From positions 1 to 64,000 of the forward strand of contig DATKZS010000103.1 in NCBI GenBank assembly GCA_035527835.1: DNA of 64,000 nt. The letters are read 5' to 3'. Both the position numbers and the translations under genes were made by a program. Positions 50,383-59,089 of the stretch are shown here, in pieces. Position 1 is the first letter of the stretch. The number at the start of each line of letters is the position of its first letter. The DNA is from DATKZS01 sp035527835 [NCBI: bacterium]. GTDB taxonomy: Bacteria; RBG-13-61-14. The notes beneath the pieces were generated by a model. It searched no databases. It worked only from the letters and a program-made list of their open reading frames with translations, and was not told the DNA's origin.

Positions 50383-52935
50383 TTACACGTTGCTAAATGA
50401 CATGCGGGCGATGATGTCGTCCTGCACCGGCTTGCCCAGGTCGGTGAAATAAGCGCTGTAGCCGGAGACGCGCACCACCAGGTCCTTGTACGATTCCGGG
50501 TCCGCCTGGGCCGCCCGCAGCACCTCGTCCGACACCACGTTGAACTGCACCTGCTGGCCGCCCTGCTTGAAATAGGCGCGGATCATGGCCGCGACCTTTT
50601 TCAGGCCCTGGTCGCTCTCGATCAGCGTGGGCATGAGCTTGACGTTCAGGGACGCGCCGTTGGGGATGAGGCGGTGGTTGATCTTGGCCACGCTCTGCAT
50701 GGCGGCGACCGGGCCTTTTTTCTCGGCCTGGTTGGTGGGCGAGAGGCTGTTGGAGATGGGCTCGCCGGCTAGCCGGCCGTCGGGGGTGGCGCCGAGCACC
50801 GTGCCCTCGAACACGTGCAGCCCGTAGCCGAAGAAGCTCGGCCGGAAGATGCCCCCGCGGGCCGGCTTCTTCTTCAGCACCTCCTTGCAGAAGTACTCGG
50901 CGATCTCGCGCGCCAGCGCGTCGGCCTCGTCGTCGTCCGTGCCGAACTTGGACGCCTTTGTCTTCAGCGTCTGCCGGAGCTTCTCATAACCCTTGAAGTT
51001 ATGGTCCGTGGCCTTGATGAGCTCGTTCCACGACACGGTCTTGTCGTCAAAGACGAATTTCTTGATGGCCATGAGCGAGTCGGTCGCGGTGGCCAGCCCG
51101 CGGGCGGAGATGGAGTCGAAGTTGTACTGCGCGCCGCCCCGGGTGGCGTCGGTGGCGCTCTCGATGCAGCCTTTCAAGGTGGTGGACACGAACGGGCAGG
51201 GGTAGGACTCGGCATAGGCCTGGTCCTTGTACAACGTGGCCCGGTAGATCATGTCCACGCAAAAGCTGACCTGTTGCTGGTAGGCGGCCATCAGCTCGGC
51301 AAAGGTCTTGAACCGGCGCGGGTCGCCGGTGCGGGGGCCGATGGTGCGGCCCAACATGCGGAGCTTGCCGTTGTGCAGCGTCATTTCGAGCGCGCCGACC
51401 AGCGATATGTCGTTGCCGGAGGTGGTGCCGAAGGTGTTGCCGTCGGAGGTCGGCTCGACGCACCCGATGATGCCGTAGTCGCGCGCGTCCTCGATCGGAT
51501 AGCCCGCGTCGGCCAGCGCCGGCGCGATCACGTCGTCGTTGAAGATGGAAGGGCCGTTGGAGCTGCGGTGCACGGCCACCACCTTCTCCACCCACTCGTC
51601 CGGGTTTTTCGAGCTGATGCGCATCGAGATCGAGTTGGTCATGTGCCGCATGTTCTCGGTGGCCCGGAGGAAAAGATGGGACAGCGGGTTCACCGCGTCG
51701 TTTCCGTCCCGGTCCACGCCGCCGATGGTGACCGCCATGCCGTCCGCGCCCAGCTCCGACCCGGTGTTCTTGGCAAAGGGCGGCAGCACCAGCAGGTTAT
51801 AGGACAGCTTGACCACCAGCTCTTCAAGCAGCTCGATCGCCTGGTCCTCCGTGATCTTGCCGGCGGCCAAGTCGGCCTTCAGATACGGCCACATGTACTG
51901 GTCCACCCGCCCCAGCGCGAAGATGCCGGCCACCCCGTAGGAGATGCACGACAGCGCCTGCGTGAACCACAGCCATTGCATGGCCTCGCGGAAGTCGCGC
52001 GGCGGAAGCCACGGCACGCGCCGGCAGCGCTGTGCGATCTCTTTGAGCTCCTTCTTCCGCGCCGGGTCCGCCTCCTGGCCCGCCTTGCGTTCCGCTTCCT
52101 TGGCGTAGCGCTCCGCGTATTCGCGGGCCGCATCGCAGCAGATGATCACGGATTCGAGGAACGCCTTCTTGTCCGGGTCATCGCCCACTTCCTTGAGCTT
52201 CGCCTGGGCCCGCTGTTTGGCGCCCGCGAAGCCCTCGCCGATCAGCCACTTGTGCCCGATGATGAGGTGGCCCTGCGTGTCGAACACGTTCATGCACAGG
52301 CCCGGGTTGTTGCCCGCGATCTCCTCCCCCGCCCGCGCCATCAGCTTGCGGTTGCCGCCGCCCTGCTTGACCTGACTGTACAGCGCCTTCACCCCGAAGC
52401 CGCGCGCGCGGTCGAGCACCGTGGCCGGCGAGATCTTGACATAGTACATCAGCCCGTTCTCTTTCCAGAGCTGCTTCTTGCGGTCGCGCACGGTCTTGCC
52501 CGACCAGTAGGGCAGGATCTCTTCTTCGAGCTCGCGCTTCTCCGCGTCCGAGAGCTTGAACGGACGGTCGCGGCGGGTGAGCACGCGGTCCAACTCCAGC
52601 TCCAGCACCACGTTGATGTCGCCGCGCTCGACCGGGATCACCGTGGCCACCAGCTTGCCCGAGCGCGCGCCCACCATCGCCTCCTCGTCCAGGATGTAGA
52701 CCGTCATGTTCCGGACGGTATGCGCGAACGCCTTGGCCGCCCGAAGCGCCGGGTGTTGCCCCTCGGTCTCCTGGTAGCTTTGCGTGTAGTACCGCGCGCG
52801 CTCCACGCAGATTTCATAAGGAGCGTCCAGCACCAGGCGCCGGTATTTTTGCGTGCGGGTGAGCGTTTCCTGGGCCCGGGGCGGGGCCGCCGGGGTCTGC
52901 CGCGACTCGTGTACGTCCACAAGCGGTTCGGCCAT
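50383..52935 (-). CDS. Glycyl radical enzyme (PFL/eliminase superfamily)
   Basis: 850 residues. The radical-bearing Gly825 lies in RVSGYSAYF, the active-site thiyl Cys492 in GCVEP, and Glu494 follows as in dehydratases/lyases (CutC, glycerol and diol dehydratases) rather than pyruvate formate-lyase. The segment after it, TSDGNTFGTTSGNDISL, differs from that of choline lyase, so the substrate is not assigned. Oxygen-sensitive once activated, hence an anaerobic role. AAGGAG precedes the ATG. A dedicated radical SAM activase is not encoded nearby. Confidence 0.92.
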   Translation of the reverse strand: MAEPLVDVHESRQTPAAPPRAQETLTRTQKYRRLVLDAPYEICVERARYYTQSYQETEGQHPALRAAKAFAHTVRNMTVYILDEEAMVGARSGKLVATVIPVERGDINVVLELELDRVLTRRDRPFKLSDAEKRELEEEILPYWSGKTVRDRKKQLWKENGLMYYVKISPATVLDRARGFGVKALYSQVKQGGGNRKLMARAGEEIAGNNPGLCMNVFDTQGHLIIGHKWLIGEGFAGAKQRAQAKLKEVGDDPDKKAFLESVIICCDAAREYAERYAKEAERKAGQEADPARKKELKEIAQRCRRVPWLPPRDFREAMQWLWFTQALSCISYGVAGIFALGRVDQYMWPYLKADLAAGKITEDQAIELLEELVVKLSYNLLVLPPFAKNTGSELGADGMAVTIGGVDRDGNDAVNPLSHLFLRATENMRHMTNSISMRISSKNPDEWVEKVVAVHRSSNGPSIFNDDVIAPALADAGYPIEDARDYGIIGCVEPTSDGNTFGTTSGNDISLVGALEMTLHNGKLRMLGRTIGPRTGDPRRFKTFAELMAAYQQQVSFCVDMIYRATLYKDQAYAESYPCPFVSTTLKGCIESATDATRGGAQYNFDSISARGLATATDSLMAIKKFVFDDKTVSWNELIKATDHNFKGYEKLRQTLKTKASKFGTDDDEADALAREIAEYFCKEVLKKKPARGGIFRPSFFGYGLHVFEGTVLGATPDGRLAGEPISNSLSPTNQAEKKGPVAAMQSVAKINHRLIPNGASLNVKLMPTLIESDQGLKKVAAMIRAYFKQGGQQVQFNVVSDEVLRAAQADPESYKDLVVRVSGYSAYFTDLGKPVQDDIIARMSFSNV

Positions 52936-53170
52936 GGTAATGCTCCTTCTACTCGATCGGCTGAAAATGATATAGACTGATAACGCTGCTTACCTATGAG
53001 ATTAGCAGAAGAGCGAATCGTTTCAAAGAAGGAAATAATTTAATACTCTTGAGACTTGAAGAGCCGTCGTCCCGGACGGCCGGGATTTGCTGAATAACGC
53101 GCCAATCAACGGATATCCCTGAAGCTCTGAAACATCAATATTGTCAGGAGTCGGGATGGAGGAGACGTTG

Positions 53171-53875
53171 ATGAAGATTTCATCGCTGTTATTGCTCCTG
53201 CTTCTCGCGTTGAGCGCCCCGCTCGCGGTCTCGCAAGGCAAGGCATACGGCGGGGCCCGCTTATTGCTGGCGGGACTGTATCATGGCGATGAGGTATCGG
53301 CCGGGTCGGGGAGTGGATGGTTCGGACTATACGGGAAGGAAGGCGATTTCGAGCTGGCCCCCACGGCGATCAAGGTTGAGGCGGCCTTTGACGCGGTGAT
53401 GGACGAAGAGGGCCGGAAGACCGGGAAACGATTCTCTGACTTGAGCGGCCGGGAACCGATCTTTCTTGTCAAAGGGCCGAAACTCGCGAGCGGCCCGGTC
53501 AAGGCGTTTTTCAGCGGAGACCTGGACCTGTCCGCCGTCGGGACTCCGGCGATATTTTCCGCGCCGGACAATGCCGGAGCTCTGCACATCTCCGGCGTCC
53601 GCGACGCCGCGGAAAAATCCCTGATCCGTGACTACGAGCTGGAAATTATCAGGGGCGATAAAAGGCAGACCCTGCTCGCGCTCGATCAATTTTACGATGG
53701 CGTATCGCCCCGCCTGCTCTGGGCGGGCGACCTGGACCGTGACGGACGCACCGACTTCTTCTTCGATCTGTCCACCCAGGAAAACGTGCGGCTTTTCACC
53801 CTGTACCCGTCGTCCCGCGCGGCGCCCCCGGGGCTCGCGGGCAAGGCCGCGGAGTTCCGGCACGTGGGATGTTGA
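53171..53875 (+). CDS. Secreted protein with one calcium-loop/FG-GAP-like motif
   Basis: 234 residues. Signal peptide (about 1-22). The mature protein is beta-rich and ends with a DLDRDGRTDFFF motif, a DxDxDG calcium-binding loop as in dockerin, EF-hand or FG-GAP/VCBS units, here once only. No catalytic motif recognised. The ATG at 53171 follows GGAGGAG; ten in-frame residues upstream are not supported. Single gene. Confidence 0.65.
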   Translation: MKISSLLLLLLLALSAPLAVSQGKAYGGARLLLAGLYHGDEVSAGSGSGWFGLYGKEGDFELAPTAIKVEAAFDAVMDEEGRKTGKRFSDLSGREPIFLVKGPKLASGPVKAFFSGDLDLSAVGTPAIFSAPDNAGALHISGVRDAAEKSLIRDYELEIIRGDKRQTLLALDQFYDGVSPRLLWAGDLDRDGRTDFFFDLSTQENVRLFTLYPSSRAAPPGLAGKAAEFRHVGC

Positions 53876-53887
53876 GACGGCCGGCGC

Positions 53888-53917
53888 TTGAAATGAAATG
53901 ACAGCATAAGATACAAT
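53888..53917 (+). promoter_or_regulatory. Promoter for the nucleotidyltransferase pair
   Basis: TTGAAA (53888-53893), 18-base spacer, TACAAT (53912-53917). The ATG at 53924 is only 6 bases on, with no Shine-Dalgarno, so the message is probably leaderless. Confidence 0.6.
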
Positions 53918-53923
53918 GATTCC

Positions 53924-54115
53924 ATGAGTCCGGGTGGCGGAAAACGACAAGGAAAAGGCGTGATTGATTCCATTCCGGTAAGCCCCGGGGACGACGGCGT
54001 GGACGTGGGATTGATCCGCTGGATGCTGTCGTTAAGCCCGCGCGAGCGTCTCCAGGTGCTCCAACAGAACGTCAACAGCCTCCTCAAACTGCGCCATGCC
54101 AAAGACGGAAATTGA
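53924..54115 (+). CDS. Small partner of an MNT-type nucleotidyltransferase
   Basis: 63 residues, with the helical motif GLIRWMLSLSPRERLQVLQQNVNSLLKLR, typical of small proteins encoded just before nucleotidyltransferase-like genes. It overlaps the next gene by 20 bases. Comparable to 9472-9672. Toxin-antitoxin function is inferred from arrangement only. Confidence 0.65.
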   Translation: MSPGGGKRQGKGVIDSIPVSPGDDGVDVGLIRWMLSLSPRERLQVLQQNVNSLLKLRHAKDGN

Positions 54116-54584
54116 TTTCCCCGAGCTGTTGAAGGCCCTCTCGGCCGCGGGGGTTGACTACATCGTCGTGGGCGGCGTGTGCGCCGTGCTGCATGGGGCC
54201 CCGCTCTCGACCTTTGACCTTGACCTCGTTTACTCGCGCGACCGTGAAAACCTTGTCCGCCTCGATCAAGCCCTCAAAGAGCTCGAGTCGCACTACCGCA
54301 TGAAACCCGAGGCCGCTCCCGATGCCCACCTCCTTGACGGCCCCGGCCATCACCTGTTGATGACCAGGCTCGGGCCTCTGGACCTGTTGGGAAGCACGGT
54401 CGGCGGCGAAGGGTATCAGGAGCTGATTGCCCATACCGAGACCGTTGACCTCGGAGTCGGCAAGACCGTGCGCATCCTGGATCTTCCGACCCTGATCCGC
54501 ATCAAACAATCCCTGGCCCGCGACCGCGACCTCGCCGTGCTCCCCATCCTTAAAAAGACCCTGGAGGAGAAGGGAAAAAAGTGA
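54096..54584 (+). CDS. MNT/DUF6036-type nucleotidyltransferase-like protein
   Basis: 162 residues. The minimal nucleotidyltransferase core is visible: YIVVGGVCAVLHG, then STFDLDLVYSRD with the DxD metal ligands, and ends with helices including LIRIKQSLARDRD. Proteins of this fold occur as members of toxin-antitoxin and abortive-infection pairs (MntA, AbiEii) and modify partners or tRNA. Whether this one is active is not known. The homologous copy at 9611 is truncated. Confidence 0.75.
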   Translation: MPKTEIDFPELLKALSAAGVDYIVVGGVCAVLHGAPLSTFDLDLVYSRDRENLVRLDQALKELESHYRMKPEAAPDAHLLDGPGHHLLMTRLGPLDLLGSTVGGEGYQELIAHTETVDLGVGKTVRILDLPTLIRIKQSLARDRDLAVLPILKKTLEEKGKK

Positions 54585-54621
54585 GGCATCACCGAAGATA
54601 GAACCCCATGCCTTGAGTCGT

Positions 54622-54652
54622 GCGGCCAATCCGCGTCGTATTGGCCGCTTTC
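54622..54652 (+). terminator. Terminator after the nucleotidyltransferase pair
   Basis: GCGGCCAAT / ATTGGCCGC, 9-bp perfect stem with a 9-base loop, followed by a short T-rich run. Confidence 0.6.
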
Positions 54653-54740
54653 ATTCCCTTACCGGTCCTGGGCCGCCTGTTGATTGTTCCGCGCCCCCCG
54701 CGTAAAATTAGCGTTCAATCAACGCGGAGGATTAATTGTA

Positions 54741-56456
54741 ATGAGAATGACGCGGATGTTTTTGCCGACGCTCCGGGAGGTCCCGGCGGAGGCCGAGGTG
54801 GTGTCGCACAAGCTGATGCTGCGCTCGGGGATGGTCCGGAAGGTGGCGTCGGGCATTTACACGTGGCTGCCGCTGGGGCTTCGGGTGTTGCGCCGGGTGG
54901 AGCAGATCGTGCGGGAGGAGATGGACCGCGCGGGCGCGCAGGAGCTCTCGATGCCGATGGTGCAGCCCTCCGAGCTGTGGCGCGAGTCCGGGCGGTGGGA
55001 CGCGTACGGGCCGGAGCTGGCCAGGCTGCGCGACCGGCACCAGCGCGAGTTCTGCCTGGGACCCACGCACGAGGAAGTGATCACGTCGCTGGTGCGCGGC
55101 GAGCTGCGCAGCTACCGCGACCTGCCTCAGAACCTCTACCAGATCCAGAACAAGTTCAGAGACGAGGTCCGGCCCCGCTTCGGAGTCATGCGCGGCCGCG
55201 AGTTCGGGATGAAGGACGCCTACAGCTTTGACGCCGACGACGCCGGCGCGGAGAAGAGCTACCAGGACATGTTCGACGCCTACACCCGCATCTTCACGCG
55301 CTGCGGGCTCAAGTTCCGGCCGGTGGAGGCAGTGACCGGCCAGATCGGCGGCAGCTTCTCGCACGAGTTCATGGTGCTGGCCGACGCCGGCGAGAGCGGC
55401 ATCGCCGCGTGCGACGCCTGCGGCTACGCCGCCACCCTGGAGAAGGCCGAGAGCATGAAGCAGGAGACGGCGGGCGCGGGCGAGGCCGAGAAAGCCCGCG
55501 AAAAAGTCTCCACCCCCGGACAGCACACCGCCCTGCAGGTGGCGGCGTTCCTCACGACCACGCCCGACCGCGTCGTCAAGACGCTGATCTACGAGACCAA
55601 CCAGGGCCCGGTGGCGGCCATGGTGCGGGGCGACCGCGAGCTCAACGAGGAAAAGCTCCAGATCGCCGCGGGCGCGTGGTGGGTGCGGCTCGCGGAGCCC
55701 GCCGCCATCTCGGACCATACGGGCGGCCCGGTCGGCTTCTCCGGGCCGGTCGGGCTCAAGCTCCCGCTCTACCTGGACCGCGAGCTGGAAGGCGAGAAAA
55801 ATTTCGTGACCGGCGCCAACGAGGCCGACACCCATTACGTGAACGTGAACCCAAGCCGCGACTTCACGCCCACCGCGGTGGCCGACCTGAAAACCGTGGC
55901 CGCGGGCGACCCGTGCCCCCGCTGCGGCGGCCCGCTCGCCATCACCCGCGGCATCGAGGTCGGGCAGGTCTTCAAGCTGGGCCTGAAATACTCGAAATCA
56001 ATGGACGCGAAGTTCCTGGACCCGGAGGGCAAGGAACAATACATGGTCATGGGCTGCTACGGCATCGGCACCGGCCGCACCGTGGCCGCATCCATCGAGC
56101 AGAACCACGACGAGCGCGGCATCATCTGGCCCGCCGCCCTCGCCCCCTATCACGTCTACCTCCTCCCCGTCAACGTGAACGACGACAAGGTCCGCGCCGC
56201 CGCCGACCGGCTCGACCAGGACCTCACCGCCGCCGGACTCGAAGTGCTCCACGACGACCGCGACGAGAGAGCCGGCGTCAAGTTCAACGACGCCGACCTC
56301 CTCGGCATCCCGCTGCGCATCGTCGTCGGCGCCAAGAACCTGAAGGACGGAAAGGTCGAGCTCAAGCCCCGCCGCGATCAGGACGCCCGGCTCATCGCCC
56401 TCGACCGCGCCCGGGCCGCGGCGGAGGAGTTTTTCAAGAAGGAGAAGGGGGTCTGA
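54741..56456 (+). CDS. proS: Prolyl-tRNA synthetase (bacterial type)
   Basis: 571 residues. Class II synthetase: N-terminal catalytic motifs (GIYTWLPLGLRVL; motif 2 RPRFGVMRGREFGMKDAYSF), an editing INS domain between motifs 2 and 3 (about 225-410), motif 3 (MGCYGIGTGR) and a C-terminal anticodon-binding domain. It charges tRNA-Pro. The ATG at 54741 follows GCGGAGG. It stands as a single gene. Confidence 0.97.
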   Translation: MRMTRMFLPTLREVPAEAEVVSHKLMLRSGMVRKVASGIYTWLPLGLRVLRRVEQIVREEMDRAGAQELSMPMVQPSELWRESGRWDAYGPELARLRDRHQREFCLGPTHEEVITSLVRGELRSYRDLPQNLYQIQNKFRDEVRPRFGVMRGREFGMKDAYSFDADDAGAEKSYQDMFDAYTRIFTRCGLKFRPVEAVTGQIGGSFSHEFMVLADAGESGIAACDACGYAATLEKAESMKQETAGAGEAEKAREKVSTPGQHTALQVAAFLTTTPDRVVKTLIYETNQGPVAAMVRGDRELNEEKLQIAAGAWWVRLAEPAAISDHTGGPVGFSGPVGLKLPLYLDRELEGEKNFVTGANEADTHYVNVNPSRDFTPTAVADLKTVAAGDPCPRCGGPLAITRGIEVGQVFKLGLKYSKSMDAKFLDPEGKEQYMVMGCYGIGTGRTVAASIEQNHDERGIIWPAALAPYHVYLLPVNVNDDKVRAAADRLDQDLTAAGLEVLHDDRDERAGVKFNDADLLGIPLRIVVGAKNLKDGKVELKPRRDQDARLIALDRARAAAEEFFKKEKGV

Positions 56457-56515
56457 ATGGCCTCGTGGGAGGATCTCGATGCTCGAATCCTGCCAGGGGC
56501 AAGGCCATTCTTTTC

Positions 56516-56544
56516 TTGCAGCATCCATTGTTCCCATGTATGAT
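56516..56544 (+). promoter_or_regulatory. Promoter for the DUF104 gene
   Basis: TTGCAG (56516-56521), 17-base spacer, TATGAT (56539-56544); ATG at 56556. Confidence 0.55.
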
Positions 56545-56555
56545 AAATAGCAGTC

Positions 56556-56825
56556 ATGCTCAGAAAGAAAACCATAGTCAAGGCCCGATATAAAGACGGT
56601 GTCTTGCGTCCTTTAAAGAAGTTGAACCTGCCGGATGATTCCGTGGTAGAGATAATTATTGACCCGGAAGGCGCCCAGAAGCGCCTGGAAGCCCTCTTCA
56701 AGAAAGTCCGCGCCCGCAATGCTCACATCCCTCCCGGGGAAATTGAGAGGGACATAGAACAGGCGATAAGGGAAGTGCGTGAAGAACGCGGGAAAAGACT
56801 TAAAACGGCGGGTCGTTCTCGATAG
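56556..56825 (+). CDS. DUF104/AF2212-like antitoxin
   Basis: 89 residues. KARYKDGVLRPLKKLNLPDDSVVEI is the signature of the AF2212-like (DUF104) antitoxin family, a small beta-structure followed by a helical toxin-binding tail. The matching PIN toxin gene overlaps its 3' end in another frame but is truncated (56779-56943), so this antitoxin appears orphaned. Confidence 0.8.
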   Translation: MLRKKTIVKARYKDGVLRPLKKLNLPDDSVVEIIIDPEGAQKRLEALFKKVRARNAHIPPGEIERDIEQAIREVREERGKRLKTAGRSR

Positions 56826-56943
56826 CAACGTCTGGATTTCCGCGTTCCTCGTCCAGGGAAGTATTCCCGCCCAGATCGCCGACTACATCACCGCCTCCTC
56901 TCCGCAAGCCTTGCCAATTCAGCACCGGATGATTACAAATTAA
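56779..56943 (+). pseudogene. Truncated PIN-domain toxin
   Basis: From the GTG at 56779 the frame reads ...RRVVLDSNVWISAFLVQG..., the first strand and catalytic Asp of a PIN-domain ribonuclease, then stops after 54 residues instead of about 140. The remaining three acidic residues are missing. It overlaps the antitoxin gene by 47 bases as in intact modules. A following out-of-frame PDDYKLRV-like stretch may be a scrap of another toxin. Confidence 0.75.
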
Positions 56944-56986
56944 GAGTAAGGCGGGTCCGAGCCTGGGAGGCTGCGGACTGCCGATA

Positions 56987-57015
56987 TTAACACTTGCTCC
57001 GGCTGATGATACAAT
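56987..57015 (+). promoter_or_regulatory. Promoter for the DUF1844-htrA operon
   Basis: TTAACA (56987-56992), 17-base spacer, TACAAT (57010-57015). An ATG at 57024 is 8 bases on; the SD-preceded ATG is at 57081. Confidence 0.6.
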
Positions 57016-57080
57016 ATAGCGTCATGGAACTCCGCCGGGCGCGGGCATATCTAAAGACCAAAAGAATGGAGGGCCGGGAG

Positions 57081-57578
57081 ATGGCCGATGAGAAGTCAGG
57101 CAAAGGTTTTACCGTGGTGGACCGGAGGGTGACCAAGGAGGATCAACCGGGCGCCGACGAGCAAAAGGGGCCGCGGCCCAAGGCGGAGAAGAAGGCCGCG
57201 GGGCCGTCGGGAACAAGCAACGAGGCCCCGGCCGCCGAGGATTGCCGGACCCCGGAGCAGGCCGGGCAGGAGTATAAGGAAGCGGCGGGCAAGGCCGATG
57301 AGACCGCGGCCATGCCCCCGATGAATTTCCCCACTTTTCTTCTCTCCCTGCACGCCTCGGCGCTCTTGCACCTGGGGGTGCTGGAGGACCCGGCCCTCGG
57401 TAAGGAGGCGGTCTCTCCCGAGCTGGCGCGGCAGAACATATCGCTTCTGGAAATTCTTCAGGAAAAGACCCGGGGCAACCTGAGCCCCGAGGAATCAAAG
57501 CTCCTGGAAAACATCCTCTATGAGCTCCGGATGACCTATCTGCAAGTCACCGGAGCGGTGGGCAAAAAGGAGTGCTGA
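57081..57578 (+). CDS. DUF1844 protein
   Basis: 165 residues. A charged, disordered N-terminal half rich in K/E/P/A is followed by the DUF1844 helical domain (NFPTFLLSLHASALLHLG, then ILQEKTRGNLSPEE and ENILYELRMTYLQ). Function unknown. The ATG at 57081 with GGAGGGCCGG is chosen; a leaderless start at 57024 (MELRRARAY) is a real alternative. Ends 2 bases before the htrA start, so cotranscribed. Confidence 0.8.
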   Translation: MADEKSGKGFTVVDRRVTKEDQPGADEQKGPRPKAEKKAAGPSGTSNEAPAAEDCRTPEQAGQEYKEAAGKADETAAMPPMNFPTFLLSLHASALLHLGVLEDPALGKEAVSPELARQNISLLEILQEKTRGNLSPEESKLLENILYELRMTYLQVTGAVGKKEC

Positions 57579-57580
57579 CC

Positions 57581-58978
57581 ATGAACGGGAAAATCAAAGG
57601 CGGCCGCTGCGTTATGATGCTGGTATTGCTCGCGGCCATGATCCTGTCCGCGCCGTCGTGGGCGGGGCCCAATTTCTGGACCGACGCGCCGGCCCGGGAA
57701 AACATCTCGCTCCCCTCATTCGCTCCGCTGGCGGAAAAGGCCATGCCCGCGGTGGTGACGGTTTATACCAAGAAGGAGGGCAAGGCCTACAATTTCTTCT
57801 TCGGCATGATGCCCTTTGTGCAGGAGGGCGCGGGCAGCGGGTTCATCATCTCGCCGGACGGCTACATCCTGACCAACAACCACGTGGTCGCGGACGCCAC
57901 CAGCTTCAAGGTGGTGGTTTACGGCAAGGACGAGAGGAAGGAGTACGACGCCAGGCTGGTGGGCAAGGACCCGGACATTGACGTGGCCCTGATCAAGATT
58001 GACGCCGCCGGCCTGCCCTCCCTGCCGCTCGGCGACTCCGATGACCTGCGGGTGGGCGACTGGGTCGCCGCCATCGGCAGCCCGTTCAACTTCTCCCAGA
58101 CCTTTACCGTCGGCGTGGTCTCGGCCAAGGGCCGACGCCTGGGACTCGGCAACTATGACGACTTCATCCAGACCGACGCCTCCATCAACGCCGGCAACTC
58201 CGGCGGCCCGCTCATCAACCTGCGCGGCGACGTGGCCGGCATCAACACCCTGATCGTCTCGCCCTCCGGCGGCAACGTCGGCATCGGCTTTTCCACGCCC
58301 ATCAACCTGGTCAAGATGGTCCTGCCCCAGCTCAAGGAATCGGGCAAGGTAACGAGAAGCTGGCTCGGGGTCTCGGTCGAGCCGGTGAGCACGGAGCTGG
58401 CCAAGGCGCGGGGACTGGACGGGCCCTTCGGCGCGCACGTGGTCGAGATCGTGATCGGCGGCCCCGCCGACGAGGCTGGCATCCAGGTGGACGACATCAT
58501 CACCGACTTCGACGGCCGCAAGATCAAGGACTCGGGCGACCTGCCCAAGCTGGTCTCAACCTACGGCGTCAGCAACCGGGCCAATGTCACCTGGCTCCAC
58601 AAGGGAAAGGAGATCACCAAGGACATCGTGCTGGGAAAGCTGCCCGAGCTCGATGAGCGCAAAAACCTGAAGTCGCGCGGCGGGGTGTCCGCCGACAACG
58701 TCCTGGGAATCGGCGCCCGCGACCTCAACGACAATGACCGCCAGGCCCTGGCCATCCCCAATATCCAGGGCGTGCTCGTGGTCAAGGTCAACGGCGGCTC
58801 TCCCGCCCAGCAGAACGGGATTGAAGAAGGCGACGTGGTGGTCAAGATCAACAACACCGCCATCAGCAACATCGCCGACTTCAACCGCGCCCTCGACAAG
58901 CTCCATCCCGGAAGCTACGTCCGCATCAGCGTGCAAAGGGAACGCATCAGCATTACCAGGACCTTCAAGCTGCAATAA
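57581..58978 (+). CDS. HtrA/DegP-type periplasmic serine protease
   Basis: 465 residues. Signal peptide (about 1-28, ending SWA), trypsin-like domain with the triad His101 (NNHVV), Asp134 (DIDVALIKI) and Ser207 (GNSGGP), then two PDZ domains (about 265-355 and 380-460). It degrades misfolded envelope proteins, and may help quality control of the many exported cytochromes. AAGGAG precedes the ATG at 57581; a GTG three codons earlier lacks spacing. Confidence 0.95.
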   Translation: MNGKIKGGRCVMMLVLLAAMILSAPSWAGPNFWTDAPARENISLPSFAPLAEKAMPAVVTVYTKKEGKAYNFFFGMMPFVQEGAGSGFIISPDGYILTNNHVVADATSFKVVVYGKDERKEYDARLVGKDPDIDVALIKIDAAGLPSLPLGDSDDLRVGDWVAAIGSPFNFSQTFTVGVVSAKGRRLGLGNYDDFIQTDASINAGNSGGPLINLRGDVAGINTLIVSPSGGNVGIGFSTPINLVKMVLPQLKESGKVTRSWLGVSVEPVSTELAKARGLDGPFGAHVVEIVIGGPADEAGIQVDDIITDFDGRKIKDSGDLPKLVSTYGVSNRANVTWLHKGKEITKDIVLGKLPELDERKNLKSRGGVSADNVLGIGARDLNDNDRQALAIPNIQGVLVVKVNGGSPAQQNGIEEGDVVVKINNTAISNIADFNRALDKLHPGSYVRISVQRERISITRTFKLQ

Positions 58979-58999
58979 CGCAAAGGCGCGGGAACTGGG

Positions 59000-59089
59000 G
59001 GGCTTGAGGCTTGGGGCTTGAGGCTTGAGACTTGAGACAGGAATGGCGCCCTCAGCCCCACGCCCCAAGCCTCAAGCCCCACGCCTCAC
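59000..59089. repeat. Inverted pair of GCTTGAGG repeats
   Basis: GCTTGAGG/GCTTGGG/CTTGAGA units at 59000-59037 are mirrored by CCCCAAGCCTCAAGCCCC-type units at 59056-59089. It lies between two convergent genes and may act as a bidirectional terminator. Confidence 0.85.
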
